In this document: piece by piece, positions 1-8,612 of the stretch
Numbering within the stretch: the stretch's first letter is position 1
Layout of the letters: every line of letters begins with the position of its first letter
From: CAZNKU01 sp045545235
GTDB taxonomy: Bacteria > Bacillota > Clostridia > Monoglobales > Firm-18
Direction: 5' to 3'
Length of the DNA stretch: 64,000 nucleotides
Assembly (NCBI GenBank): GCA_045545235.1
Contig: JAZQAN010000064.1
Coordinates: forward strand, 124,001-188,000
The notes under the pieces: model-generated
Seen by the model: only the letters and a program-made list of their open reading frames with translations
What the model was told of the DNA's origin: nothing
Database searches by the model: none
Translations under genes and position numbers: made by a program

Positions 1-1364
1 GTATCTTCCAAAACAATACCTTGCGATTTAAGGTTATCTCTTATCTCATCAGCAAGGGCAAAATCTTTATTTTTTCTTGCTTCCTGACGTTTAGCAATAA
101 GTTCTTCTATTTCATTATCAATAGATTTATCATTGTTGTTTTGCAATATACCAAGTACCGCACCAAGTTCTTTTAGCATATTACTGCATTCATCCAAATC
201 CTCAATACTCTGTACAGAGGTTGAATTAAATTCAGAATTAATATCTCTGACAAAATCAAATAAAGCAGCAATAGCAAGACCTGTATTCAAATCATCATCC
301 ATTGCTTCACAAAATGATTTTTTATATTTCAAAGTCATTTCTTTTACTTTTTCAGATAAAATACCTTTTTGAGAATTCTGTTTTAAAAACTCAAGATTTT
401 CTATACAGTTATATATTCTTTCCAATCCTGTTTTTGCCTGTTCTATAAGTTCTTTTGAAAAATTAATAGGACTTCTGTAATGTGCAGACAACATAAAGAA
501 ACGCACTACTTCACCATCAAACTCTTTTAAAACATCACGTACTGTAAAGAAATTTCCCAAAGACTTTGACATTTTCTTATTATCTACGTTTATATAACCG
601 TTATGCATCCAATATCTTGCAAAAGGTTTACAATTTGCACATTCACTTTGTGCTATTTCATTTTCATGATGTGGAAAAATCAAATCTTGACCACCACTAT
701 GAATATCTATTGTTTCTCCAAGATATTTGTTAGCCATAGCAGAACACTCTATATGCCAACCTGGTCTTCCCATACCCCAGGGACTTTCCCATGCCGGCTC
801 TCCGGTTTTTTGTTTTTTCCACAAAGCAAAATCCATAGGATCATCTTTGCTTTCGTTAATGTTTATTCTTGCACCTGCTTCAAGTTCATCTAGTGGCTGG
901 TGTGAAAGCTTTCCATACTCCTTGAATTTTTTTGTTGAAAAATAAACATCCCCATCTACGTTGTATGCATAACCATTTTCTTCAAGTTTCTTTACGATAT
1001 TAATTATTGAATCAATATTTTCAGTAGCTTTAGGATGTACAGAAGCACGAGAAATCCCCAATGAATCGGCATCCTTAAAGTATTCTTCTATAAATCTTTC
1101 TCCAAGTTCTTTTACTGTAATACCTTCATCATTTGCCTTATTAATCATTTTATCATCTATATCTGTAAAATTCTGAACAAATGTAACTTTGTAACCATTG
1201 TATTCCAAATATTTACGCATAGTATCAAAAATAATAAACGGTCTGGCATTACCGATATGAAAATAATTATATACAGTAGGACCACACGAATACATTTTTA
1301 CTTCACCCGGCACAACTGGTACAAACTCCTCTTTTTGTCTTGTTAACGTATTATAAATTTTCAT
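1..1364 (-). CDS. cysS: Cysteine--tRNA ligase, 3' end cut by the window edge
   Basis: Class I aminoacyl-tRNA synthetase that charges tRNA-Cys in the cytoplasm. My reading of the minus strand from the ATG at 1364 gives an N-terminus MKIYNTLTRQKEEF, the zinc-ligand region MYSCGPTVYN, the HIGH-type motif YFHIGNARPF, the WHIECSAM zinc-site segment and the KMSKS loop as KKMSKSLGN. The frame stays open to base 1, where the C-terminus reads GIVLED, so only a short tail lies outside the window. The start overlaps the 3' end of cysE by 14 bp, so translation is probably coupled. Placing cysE and cysS together links cysteine supply with its use in translation and is common in Firmicutes. No T-box leader can fit in front of it. 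Confidence 0.96.
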   Translation of the reverse strand, partial: MKIYNTLTRQKEEFVPVVPGEVKMYSCGPTVYNYFHIGNARPFIIFDTMRKYLEYNGYKVTFVQNFTDIDDKMINKANDEGITVKELGERFIEEYFKDADSLGISRASVHPKATENIDSIINIVKKLEENGYAYNVDGDVYFSTKKFKEYGKLSHQPLDELEAGARININESKDDPMDFALWKKQKTGEPAWESPWGMGRPGWHIECSAMANKYLGETIDIHSGGQDLIFPHHENEIAQSECANCKPFARYWMHNGYINVDNKKMSKSLGNFFTVRDVLKEFDGEVVRFFMLSAHYRSPINFSKELIEQAKTGLERIYNCIENLEFLKQNSQKGILSEKVKEMTLKYKKSFCEAMDDDLNTGLAIAALFDFVRDINSEFNSTSVQSIEDLDECSNMLKELGAVLGILQNNNDKSIDNEIEELIAKRQEARKNKDFALADEIRDNLKSQGIVLED

Positions 1365-1995
1365 TTTTTTCTCTCTCCTTTTCCAATTTATCTAATCTAA
1401 TCTGAAGTTTACAAAGTTCCATCGAAATAGGGTCAGGAATATGAACCTGATCAAGGTCGGCAGTAGTATTAACTTTTACGTTATTCTTTTTAACAATTCT
1501 ACCGGGAACACCAACAACAGTGCAATTATCCGGAACTTCAGACAAAACAACTGCATTTGCAGCAATTTTTGAATTATCTCCAACTTTAAATGGTCCTAAA
1601 ACTTTGGCCCCCGAACCAATTACAACATTATTTCCAATTGTAGGATGGCGTTTTCCTTTATCTTTTCCTGTACCTCCAAGTGTAACGCCCTGATAAATAG
1701 TACAATTATCTCCAATAACTGTTGTTTCTCCAATAACAACACCCATACCATGGTCAATAAATACTCCATTTCCAATGATTGCCGCAGGATGAATTTCGAT
1801 ACCTGTAACCTTCCTGGCATGTTGTGATATAAACCTTGCTATAAAATACATTTTTTTATTGTAAAACCAATGTGCAACTCTATAATGACGAATTGCCTTT
1901 ACACCGGAATACAAAAAATAAACTTCCCAAAAACTTCTGGCAGCAGGGTCTCTCTCTAATACTGCCATAACATCATTTTTAATTCTTTTGAACAT
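1351..1995 (-). CDS. cysE: Serine O-acetyltransferase
   Basis: Makes O-acetylserine from serine and acetyl-CoA, the first committed step of cysteine synthesis. The 214-residue protein has the short helical N-terminal part typical of Gram-positive CysE/EpsC (for example SFWEVYFLYSGVKAIRHYR), followed by a left-handed beta-helix of hexapeptide repeats from about residue 65 to 160. The catalytic His/Asp pair is visible as DHGMG (residues 81-85), and the GKRHPTIG segment at 114-121 is the acetyl-CoA-site loop. It sits between the dapF-like gene and cysS and probably shares the promoter at 2886-2914. Length and motifs are normal for the family. Confidence 0.95.
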   Translation of the reverse strand: MFKRIKNDVMAVLERDPAARSFWEVYFLYSGVKAIRHYRVAHWFYNKKMYFIARFISQHARKVTGIEIHPAAIIGNGVFIDHGMGVVIGETTVIGDNCTIYQGVTLGGTGKDKGKRHPTIGNNVVIGSGAKVLGPFKVGDNSKIAANAVVLSEVPDNCTVVGVPGRIVKKNNVKVNTTADLDQVHIPDPISMELCKLQIRLDKLEKEREKNENL

Positions 1996-2019
1996 ATAAC
2001 ACCTACTATATATAAATTA

Positions 2020-2844
2020 TTACCAATTAATTTCAAACACATTTTCTGCTTTAGCAGAAGTATATGCAAAATTATCATCACTTATTTGTATATTAATGTC
2101 ACCACCATATAATTCTGCTAAAACTTCAGAATTAACCTTGCCTAATGATTCAGCAATAACAAATGCGGCAGTAGCTGCAAAATCACATCCTATTGTTTCT
2201 CCTATTCCAGCCTGCCAACATCTAACCTGTATAGTGTTATTATCTTTAATATTTGTCAAAACAATATTCATACCATCTGGAAAATAAGTGTGTTTTTCCA
2301 AATACGGAGCAACTTTATTAAGTTCAAAGTCATTAAGCATTTCCGTATTATCAACAAATATTACAGCACATGGATTTGAAGCAACCGATACACAACTTAC
2401 AATATAATCACGCGATCCAACAGCAACAATCTTTTCAACAAATTCACTTCCTGTATAATCAACAGGAATCAATTGTGGTGTGAAAACCGGTTCACCAATA
2501 TTTACAACCAATAGTTTATCTTCATTTATTTTAACATATTTTATTCCTGCATCTGTTTCAATAGATATAGTGTCTTTGCTGACTAATTCATTTTCAATAG
2601 CATATTTTGCAACACAACGTAATAAATTAGTATTACATCCCTTTTTTATTCCGTCAGGATTATAAAATTCAACCTTTATATCTGCATCATCAGAATAAAA
2701 AATTAAAGCTAAACCATCAGCACCAATACCAAAATGTCTGTCACATATTTTTACTGATAAATCTTCATCAACATCAATAACATCATCAAAACAATTTAAA
2801 ATCAAAAAATCATTGCCAATACATTGCATTTTAGTGAAAATCAT
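2020..2844 (-). CDS. DapF-family epimerase homologue with altered active site
   Basis: Homologue of diaminopimelate epimerase over its full length (274 residues from the ATG at 2844). I prefer this start to an ATG 33 bp upstream because the latter lies almost at the predicted transcription start. Conserved landmarks include GNDF (10-13), CDRHFGIGADG (34-44), NPDG (62-65) and GGDI (247-250). Catalytic positions are changed: the first catalytic Cys in the usual EMCGNG motif is Asn71, with a Cys one residue earlier (GCNTN). The usual NPH is NPC (157-159), the substrate-binding Glu-Arg before GET is Gln211-Ala212, and the loop after the second catalytic Cys220, normally CGTG, is CDFA. Normal DapF activity is therefore doubtful. 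It is first in a probable operon with cysE and cysS. It may be a paralogue with another substrate or a non-catalytic homologue. Confidence 0.85.
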   Translation of the reverse strand: MIFTKMQCIGNDFLILNCFDDVIDVDEDLSVKICDRHFGIGADGLALIFYSDDADIKVEFYNPDGIKKGCNTNLLRCVAKYAIENELVSKDTISIETDAGIKYVKINEDKLLVVNIGEPVFTPQLIPVDYTGSEFVEKIVAVGSRDYIVSCVSVASNPCAVIFVDNTEMLNDFELNKVAPYLEKHTYFPDGMNIVLTNIKDNNTIQVRCWQAGIGETIGCDFAATAAFVIAESLGKVNSEVLAELYGGDINIQISDDNFAYTSAKAENVFEINW

Positions 2845-2885
2845 AAAAAAATAATCCTTTCCCAAAAACTTATACATTTTATATT

Positions 2886-2914
2886 ATTTTACACTATTTT
2901 TAACTATTTGACAA
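2886..2914 (-). promoter_or_regulatory. Promoter of the dapF-like-cysE-cysS operon
   Basis: On the minus strand TTGTCA (2914-2909) and TAAAAT (2891-2886) are separated by 17 bp. This predicts transcription starting near 2879, about 35 nt before the chosen ATG. Confidence 0.6.
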
Positions 2915-2927
2915 GTAGTAAGTAAAA

Positions 2928-2962
2928 GAAAAACAACCTTTACACAAAAAAGTAAAGGTTGT
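2928..2962 (-). terminator. Intrinsic terminator after the NlpC/P60 gene
   Basis: An 11-bp perfect stem (ACAACCTTTAC, pairing GTAAAGGTTGT) with an 8-nt loop is followed on the minus strand by a T-rich run. It lies just past the stop of the wall hydrolase gene. Confidence 0.85.
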
Positions 2963-2968
2963 AAAAAA

Positions 2969-3652
2969 TTAATATATAATTCTTCGTGCAGCAACGTATC
3001 TAGAAGAATAATACGCTGTACTTAAGCTTTCATATTTAACCGGAACACCGGGTTTAACAGCATGTATAAATTGATTATTACCAACATAAATACCCGCATG
3101 ACTTATTCCGCCATTTGTATTAAACAAAACAATATCACCAGGTCTCAAATTATCTCTGGAAACCCAAATACCATTTGAATTTTGCCCTGCTGCAGTTCTG
3201 TTCAATGTATAACCAAAATTCTTATATACATGATAAACTAAACCTGAACAGTCAAAACCACTTGGAGATGCTCCTCCATAAACATAAGGAACGCCCAAAT
3301 ACTTAGCAGCAAAATTCGCTACATCAGCACCTGTATTACCATATCTATCTACTTTCATACCGGAACGATTAGCTGTTGCATTGGTTTTATGAACACTAAC
3401 GTAATCTTTTGACATATAACCATTGTAACCATTGTATGTAACCTTGTACCAACCACCTTCAATACCATTAACTGTGATCGGTGTACCTTTAGGCAAACAT
3501 GCATATACTTTATAGCCCGTTCCAGGACCGCTTCTTAAATTTACACCATTACCGGTAACCACACCCGGATCCGCATTAACTATAATAATCGTAGCCAAAA
3601 TCGAAATGGTTAATGCGATAGTGAATTTAATAAATTTCTTAGTTAATTCCAC
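2969..3652 (-). CDS. Secreted SH3b-NlpC/P60 cell-wall hydrolase
   Basis: Exported peptidoglycan endopeptidase, probably cutting D-Glu-dibasic amino acid bonds in stem peptides. A basic N-terminus, hydrophobic core and VNA cleavage site near residue 27 form a signal peptide. A bacterial SH3 wall-binding domain covers about residues 30-85, and an NlpC/P60 domain covers about 110-225 with Cys135 in FDCSGLVY, His185 in ISHAGIY and a third catalytic-position His197 in FIHAV. The start is GTG, chosen from the GGAG ribosome site 7 nt upstream. The gene is monocistronic with its own promoter and terminator. Upstream lies a match to the WalR consensus, which would fit control by the WalKR cell-wall system. 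Confidence 0.92.
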   Translation of the reverse strand: MELTKKFIKFTIALTISILATIIIVNADPGVVTGNGVNLRSGPGTGYKVYACLPKGTPITVNGIEGGWYKVTYNGYNGYMSKDYVSVHKTNATANRSGMKVDRYGNTGADVANFAAKYLGVPYVYGGASPSGFDCSGLVYHVYKNFGYTLNRTAAGQNSNGIWVSRDNLRPGDIVLFNTNGGISHAGIYVGNNQFIHAVKPGVPVKYESLSTAYYSSRYVAARRIIY

Positions 3653-3696
3653 TGAATCACTCCAATCTTCTCATTTGTTGTTTTATTACAGTACAC

Positions 3697-3725
3697 ATTT
3701 TATCATAAAAAACAGCAAAAGTCAA
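3697..3725 (-). promoter_or_regulatory. Promoter of the wall hydrolase gene
   Basis: On the minus strand TTGACT (3725-3720) and TAAAAT (3702-3697) are separated by exactly 17 bp, a strong sigma-A type promoter reading into the NlpC/P60 gene. Confidence 0.75.
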
Positions 3726-3744
3726 GTTTATCAGGCTATTTTTT

Positions 3745-3761
3745 GTAACATTTCTGTAACA
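3745..3761 (-). promoter_or_regulatory. WalR-like direct repeat
   Basis: The minus strand reads TGTTAC-AGAAA-TGTTAC, which satisfies the published WalR (YycF) consensus TGTWAH-N5-TGTWAH. It lies 20 bp upstream of the -35 box of a wall hydrolase gene, the usual kind of WalR target. Adjacent is a perfect TTTGTTAACAAA palindrome near 3769-3780 of unknown role. Confidence 0.5.
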
Positions 3762-3787
3762 TTAATAGTTTGTTAACAAATTAAAAT

Positions 3788-4600
3788 TTATCTGTTTTCG
3801 TATTCATTATACACGTTTCTCTTTGGTATTTTGCGGATTTTCGCTACTTCTGCAATAGCATTTTTCTTATCAAAACCTTCGGAAATCAGTTTATCAACAT
3901 GTTCAATTACAGATATTATGTAAACCTCTCCCTTTTCTTCGGCACCCTCAACCACTAAAACAAATTCACCTCGTGGATTATTGTCTATAAAATGCGCAAT
4001 AACGTCGCTTATATTTCCTCTTACACTTTCCTCAAACTTTTTGGTTATCTCACGACTGACGGAAATTTTACGGTCGCCAAATATATCTTTGATGTGTTCA
4101 AGTGTTCTTAAAAGCTTATGCGGTGCTTCGTAGAAAATTATAGTTTCCTTATAGTCTTTCAATTCTATAAGTCTTTTTTCTCTTTCTGATGTTTTTGCTG
4201 AAAGAAATCCTTCAAATACTACTCCTTTTGTTGGCATCCCTGACATTACAAGTGCCGAAACAAAGGCTGTAGGTCCGGGAACAGTTGTTATTTCAATATT
4301 ATTTTCAATACAAAGCTTTACAATATCTTCTCCGGGGTCACTTATGGCAGGCATGCCAGCATCTGTTACAACAGCTATATTTTTACCATTCAATAACATT
4401 TCAAGAAGTTGTTGTCCTTTAGATGCCTTATTGTGTTCGTGGTAACTTGTAATCTTTGTTTTTATATCAAAATGATTAAGTAAATTAAGCGTATTACGAG
4501 TATCTTCAGCAGCAATTAAATCAACACTTTTAAGAGTTTCAACCGCACGGTATGTCATATCATCAAAATTACCTATAGGTGTTCCAACTAAATATAACAT
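3788..4600 (-). CDS. rsmI: 16S rRNA (cytidine-1402-2'-O)-methyltransferase
   Basis: SAM-dependent enzyme that 2'-O-methylates C1402 of 16S rRNA in the decoding centre. The 270-residue protein begins with the family signature MLYLVGTPIGNFDDMTYRA and has AAEDTRNT, SYHEHN, VVTDAGMPAISDPG and VPGPTAF, all typical of the tetrapyrrole-methylase fold of RsmI. It follows leuS in the same direction with only a hairpin-bearing gap, so it is probably the last gene of the trmD-nadD-yqeK-rsfS-leuS transcript. Confidence 0.95.
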   Translation of the reverse strand: MLYLVGTPIGNFDDMTYRAVETLKSVDLIAAEDTRNTLNLLNHFDIKTKITSYHEHNKASKGQQLLEMLLNGKNIAVVTDAGMPAISDPGEDIVKLCIENNIEITTVPGPTAFVSALVMSGMPTKGVVFEGFLSAKTSEREKRLIELKDYKETIIFYEAPHKLLRTLEHIKDIFGDRKISVSREITKKFEESVRGNISDVIAHFIDNNPRGEFVLVVEGAEEKGEVYIISVIEHVDKLISEGFDKKNAIAEVAKIRKIPKRNVYNEYENR

Positions 4601-4621
4601 ATAAAACCTCCAAATAGTAAT

Positions 4622-4648
4622 TAAGGAAAGTCAAAAAGACTTTCCTTA
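4622..4648. repeat. Perfect hairpin between leuS and rsmI
   Basis: TAAGGAAAGTC and GACTTTCCTTA form an 11-bp perfect stem around a five-A loop. Neither side has a good T tract, so it may be a weak terminator or an RNA-processing or stabilising hairpin in the transcript. Confidence 0.55.
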
Positions 4649-4657
4649 TATCACAAA

Positions 4658-7075
4658 TTATTTTATAACAATATTAACAAGACGCTTAGGAATTACAATA
4701 ACCTTTACAACATTTTTACCTTCAATTGCTTCTGAGATTTTTGAATCTGCCAATGCTTTTTCCTTAATAGATTCCTCAGATTCTTCAGCACCTATAACAA
4801 GTTTGCATTTAACCTTACCATTGATCTGTGCAACAATTTCAATTTCATCATCAATAGTTTTTGATTCATCAAATTCAGGCCAGTTTGTATCAGATAATGC
4901 ACCTTCAAAACCAGCAATCTGCCACATTTCTTCAGTAATATGTGGAGCAACAGGATTTAATAATGTAATGAATGATTTGAATTCTGCTTTATTAATTTTA
5001 CCATTTTTTATAACATCGTTAATAAATGCCATAAGAGCAGCTATACCTGTATTGAATTTCATTCTATTGTAATCATCAGTTACTTTTTTAATCGTCTTGT
5101 GAAGTGAAGTTTCCAGTTCTTTTGAATATTCTTCTCCATCAACAAGAATATTTTGTAAATTCCATACTCTTTCAAGGAATTTATAACAACCTTTAACACC
5201 ATTCATTGACCATGGTGTAGCCTGATCAAATGCACCGATAAACATTTCATATGTTCTGAATGTATCTGCACCATATTCATTAACCACATCGTCAGGATTA
5301 ATTACATTACCCCTTGACTTTGACATTTTTTCTCCATTTTCACCAAGAATCATACCATGAGATGTTCTCTTCTGATATGGTTCTTTTGTAGGAACAACAC
5401 CAATATCATACAAGAATTTGTGCCAAAATCTTGAATATAGCAAGTGAAGGGTTGTATGCTCCATACCACCATTATACCAGTCAATAGGTAACCAATATTT
5501 AAGTTCTTCCATACCTGCAAGAAAATCAGAATTATGAGGGTCAATATATCTTAAGAAATACCATGATGAACCAGCCCATTGTGGCATAGTATCAGTTTCT
5601 CTTTCAGCTTTACATCCACATTTAGGACATGTTGTTTCAACCCAATCTCTGATTTTTATCAATGGTGATTCACCTGATTCACCTGGTTCAAAGTTTTCTG
5701 TATCAGGCAACTGCAAAGGTAATTCACTTTCAGGAATCGCAACCCATCCACATTTTGGACAATTAACCAAAGGAATAGGTTCTCCCCAATAACGTTGACG
5801 AGAAAATACCCAATCACGTAATTTATAGTTAACCTTACGAGTACCTATACCCTCTTTTTCAAGGTAATCTATAATAGCTTTTTTAGCTTCTGAAACCTGC
5901 ATACCTGTAAGGAAGCCAGAATTTACCATAACTCCAGTTTCAACATCTGTAAAAGCTTCTTTTTGAACATCTTCGCCGCCACCAACAACTTCTATAATAG
6001 GCATATCAAATTTCTTTGCAAATTCCCAGTCACGTGTATCATGTGCAGGGACAGCCATAATTGCACCTGTACCGTAAGTTACAAGTACATAATCGGAAAT
6101 CCAAATCGGAATTTCAGCATCGTTAACAGGGTCAATTGCCTTAAGACCTTTAAGCATAACACCAGTTTTGTTTTTATCAAGCTCTGCTCGTTCAAAATCA
6201 CTCTTTTTAGCTGCCTCAGCTTTATATGCTTCAACTTCATCATAATTTTCAATCATATCCTTATATTTTTCAACATAAGGATGTTCAGGTGCCAACACCA
6301 TATATGTAGCACCAAAAAGTGTGTCAGGACGTGTTGTATAGACACGAATTTTATCATCAGTATCTTTAATTTTAAAGTCAACTTCAGCGCCTTCACTTCT
6401 TCCGATCCAGTTTGTCTGTTGAACTTTAACTCTTTCTATATAATCAAGGTCATCAAGATCATCAATAAGACGCTGTGCATATTCAGTAATTTTAAGCATC
6501 CACTGACTCTTTTCTTTTTGAACAACTTCGCTGCCACAACGTTCACAAACGCCGTTAACAACTTCTTCGTTTGCAAGACCCACCTTACAACCTGTACAGA
6601 AATTTATAGGCATTTTTGTTTTATATGCAAGACCTTTTTCAAACAGTTTAAGGAAAATCCACTGTGTCCATTTATAATAATTCGGATCAGTTGTATTAAC
6701 CTCTCGTGACCAATCAAAACCAAAGCCAAGCATTTTAAGCTGACGTTTAAAGTTTTCAATATTTTTTTCTGTTACAATAGCAGGATGTATTTTATTTTTT
6801 ATTGCAAAATTTTCTGTAGGAAGACCAAACGCATCCCATCCCATTGGGAAAAGAACATTATAGCCTTCAAGACGTTTTTTACGTGTTATAATGTCAATTG
6901 CAGTATAACCACGTGGATGACCAACATGCAAACCATGACCTGACGGATATGGAAACTCTACCAATCCATAAAATTTTGGCTTGGATTTATCAGCATTTGA
7001 TGCCTCAAATGTTTTATTATCATCCCAATATTTCTGCCACTTTTCTTCTATTGATTTAAAATCATATCTGCTCAT
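4658..7075 (-). CDS. leuS: Leucine--tRNA ligase
   Basis: Class I synthetase that charges tRNA-Leu. At 805 residues it has the usual bacterial length. The HIGH motif appears as HVGH (residues 50-53) after YPSGHGL, and the KMSKS loop as EKMSKSRGN around residue 580. The CP1 editing domain with TTYGTGAIMAVPAHDTRD-like sequence lies in between, and the C-terminal anticodon-binding and tail regions are present. A zinc-finger-like CxxC pair (NFCTGCKVG with CERCGS) is also visible. Only 14 bp separate it from rsfS, so there is no room for a T-box leader; expression follows the upstream ribosome-biogenesis genes. Confidence 0.98.
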   Translation of the reverse strand: MSRYDFKSIEEKWQKYWDDNKTFEASNADKSKPKFYGLVEFPYPSGHGLHVGHPRGYTAIDIITRKKRLEGYNVLFPMGWDAFGLPTENFAIKNKIHPAIVTEKNIENFKRQLKMLGFGFDWSREVNTTDPNYYKWTQWIFLKLFEKGLAYKTKMPINFCTGCKVGLANEEVVNGVCERCGSEVVQKEKSQWMLKITEYAQRLIDDLDDLDYIERVKVQQTNWIGRSEGAEVDFKIKDTDDKIRVYTTRPDTLFGATYMVLAPEHPYVEKYKDMIENYDEVEAYKAEAAKKSDFERAELDKNKTGVMLKGLKAIDPVNDAEIPIWISDYVLVTYGTGAIMAVPAHDTRDWEFAKKFDMPIIEVVGGGEDVQKEAFTDVETGVMVNSGFLTGMQVSEAKKAIIDYLEKEGIGTRKVNYKLRDWVFSRQRYWGEPIPLVNCPKCGWVAIPESELPLQLPDTENFEPGESGESPLIKIRDWVETTCPKCGCKAERETDTMPQWAGSSWYFLRYIDPHNSDFLAGMEELKYWLPIDWYNGGMEHTTLHLLYSRFWHKFLYDIGVVPTKEPYQKRTSHGMILGENGEKMSKSRGNVINPDDVVNEYGADTFRTYEMFIGAFDQATPWSMNGVKGCYKFLERVWNLQNILVDGEEYSKELETSLHKTIKKVTDDYNRMKFNTGIAALMAFINDVIKNGKINKAEFKSFITLLNPVAPHITEEMWQIAGFEGALSDTNWPEFDESKTIDDEIEIVAQINGKVKCKLVIGAEESEESIKEKALADSKISEAIEGKNVVKVIVIPKRLVNIVIK

Positions 7076-7089
7076 ATTAATACCTCCAA

Positions 7090-7446
7090 TTAGTCTAAAA
7101 ATTCATTTATATCAACTTGTATTCCATCAGACCATAAATGTTCAAGATTATAAAAGTCTCTTGTTTCTCCACAGAATATATGCACAATAACATCTTTATA
7201 ATCGAGCAAAATCCATTCTGCAGAACCATAACCTTCCTTGTGATAACCAACTTCATGTTCTATATCGCTTCCAAGTTGAAACTCGACTTCATCCGCAAGA
7301 GCTTTTACCTGAGTGGTTGAAGAGCCCGTACAAACAACAAAGTAGTCGGCTATCTGACTTAATTCTCGAATATCTATAACCTCTATTTTTATAGCCTTCT
7401 TATCATCAAGTGCCTTAACTATTTTTTTTACCATTTCTTTGCTCAT
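7090..7446 (-). CDS. rsfS: Ribosomal silencing factor RsfS
   Basis: Binds ribosomal protein L14 and blocks joining of the 30S and 50S subunits in poor conditions. The 118-residue protein has the family core: ADYFVVCTGSSTTQVKALAD, EGYGSAEWILLDYKDVIVHIF and RDFYNLEHLW. Its start overlaps the stop of yqeK by 4 nt (ATGA type), showing translational coupling in the nadD-yqeK-rsfS series. Confidence 0.95.
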   Translation of the reverse strand: MSKEMVKKIVKALDDKKAIKIEVIDIRELSQIADYFVVCTGSSTTQVKALADEVEFQLGSDIEHEVGYHKEGYGSAEWILLDYKDVIVHIFCGETRDFYNLEHLWSDGIQVDINEFLD

Positions 7447-8015
7447 ATATTTACTCCTTTAGCTATCAAATAATTTCGTGCATTTATTGTTTCGCTATGT
7501 AACATCTTGCCTGCATTAAGTTGCTTATTTATCGTATAATTTAAAATTTTAAGCATAGCAACATCAATATCTTCGTATGCAAGTCTACGCATTTCATCGA
7601 TAATATCATAATTTCTGTTAGGTTCTATTACATCAGCGATATAAATAATTTTTTCGAACAAAGTCATATTGGCTTTTGCCGTTGTATGCCAATATATAGC
7701 ATTAAAAATTTCTTCATCTTCAACACCAAAAACATTTTTGGCATAATATGCTCCTAAAGGCGCATGAATAAGCTTATGCTCCATTTTTGTTACAAAATCA
7801 AGCTCACAACCCAATTCATCACAAAGTTTCAACATTTCTTCCGGTGGTAAATTTTTCACACAATCATGCATAAGGCCAGCAAGCTCAGCTTTTTTCACAT
7901 CAACACCGTAATGTTTTGCAAGCTCTCCCGCAGTTTTTTGAACACCTTTACTGTGATTAAATCTTGACTCCTTTGTCATATTTTTAATACTCTGTTCAAT
8001 TTCACTAATATCCAC
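7443..8015 (-). CDS. yqeK: HD-domain diadenosine tetraphosphate hydrolase YqeK
   Basis: Symmetrical Ap4A hydrolase of the YqeK family, breaking Ap4A into two ADP. The 190-residue protein shows the HD metal site: His21 (RFNHSKGV), His50-Asp51 (LMHDCVKN) and downstream HAPLGAYYAKNVF and WHTTAKANMTLFEKIIYIADVIEPNR. It is adjacent to nadD, as in most Firmicutes, and overlaps rsfS by 4 nt. Many Clostridia carry a LytR-CpsA-Psr gene between yqeK and rsfS; it is absent here. Confidence 0.93.
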   Translation of the reverse strand: MDISEIEQSIKNMTKESRFNHSKGVQKTAGELAKHYGVDVKKAELAGLMHDCVKNLPPEEMLKLCDELGCELDFVTKMEHKLIHAPLGAYYAKNVFGVEDEEIFNAIYWHTTAKANMTLFEKIIYIADVIEPNRNYDIIDEMRRLAYEDIDVAMLKILNYTINKQLNAGKMLHSETINARNYLIAKGVNI

Positions 8016-8612
8016 TTAAATATCCTCCGTATATAATTTATTATCAATTATATATTCTCTGACCTTTTGAGGTAACAGTTCATTAAAATCATTTTTTGAT
8101 TTTATAGCATTTCTAACATCAGTAGATGAAATATTATATTCAGTTAAATGACATACATTTATTTTTGCATCATATTGTTCCCTGTACTCATCAGCAATTT
8201 TGTCGATATCAACGCCTTCTCTATCAACAACCACGATATTAAGCATCTCAAAAAGTTTAAGTGGTTCCTTCCACTTCATAAAGTTTTTTAACGAATCTGC
8301 TCCTATAATATAAAAAATTTCATCATTTTTATATATTTCTTTTACTTTAGCCATCGTGTCGACTGTATAACATATCTTATCGGTTTTAATCTCTATATCC
8401 GAAATATCAAATTTACCGTCAACTGCTATTTTAACCATATTATATCTATGATATTTATCAGCAAAATCACAATTATCTTTATGTGGCGCAACTCCGGTAG
8501 GAATAAAAATAATACTGTCAAGAAAAAGTTTTTCTTTAACTTTTTCTGCAATATATATATGTCCATTATGAATGGGGTTAAAAGAACCTCCAAATATACC
8601 TATTCTACTCAT
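8016..8612 (-). CDS. nadD: Nicotinate-nucleotide adenylyltransferase
   Basis: Adenylates nicotinate mononucleotide to deamido-NAD in NAD synthesis. The protein starts MSRIGIFGGSFNPIHNGH, with the nucleotidyltransferase HxGH motif at residues 15-18, and ends with the ISSTDVRNAIK motif. The ATG at 8612 is chosen over one 9 bp upstream because an AAGGA site lies 8 nt ahead of it. The coding region overlaps the end of trmD by 8 bp and abuts yqeK. Confidence 0.95.
   Translation of the reverse strand: MSRIGIFGGSFNPIHNGHIYIAEKVKEKLFLDSIIFIPTGVAPHKDNCDFADKYHRYNMVKIAVDGKFDISDIEIKTDKICYTVDTMAKVKEIYKNDEIFYIIGADSLKNFMKWKEPLKLFEMLNIVVVDREGVDIDKIADEYREQYDAKINVCHLTEYNISSTDVRNAIKSKNDFNELLPQKVREYIIDNKLYTEDI

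Noticed and set aside
3769..3780. TTTGTTAACAAA as a Rex operator
   Set aside because: The Rex consensus has a wider spacing between the TTGTTAA and TTAACAA halves; this is a compressed palindrome and the nearby gene is not a redox target.
5963..6709. Long plus-strand open frame of 248 codons
   Set aside because: It is antisense to conserved leuS sequence, is unusually rich in Phe, Cys, Ile and Asn and has no recognisable domain; it is a shadow of leuS.
7076..7089. T-box leader for leuS or cysS
   Set aside because: Upstream gaps are 14 bp for leuS and an overlap for cysS, so no leader can fit.
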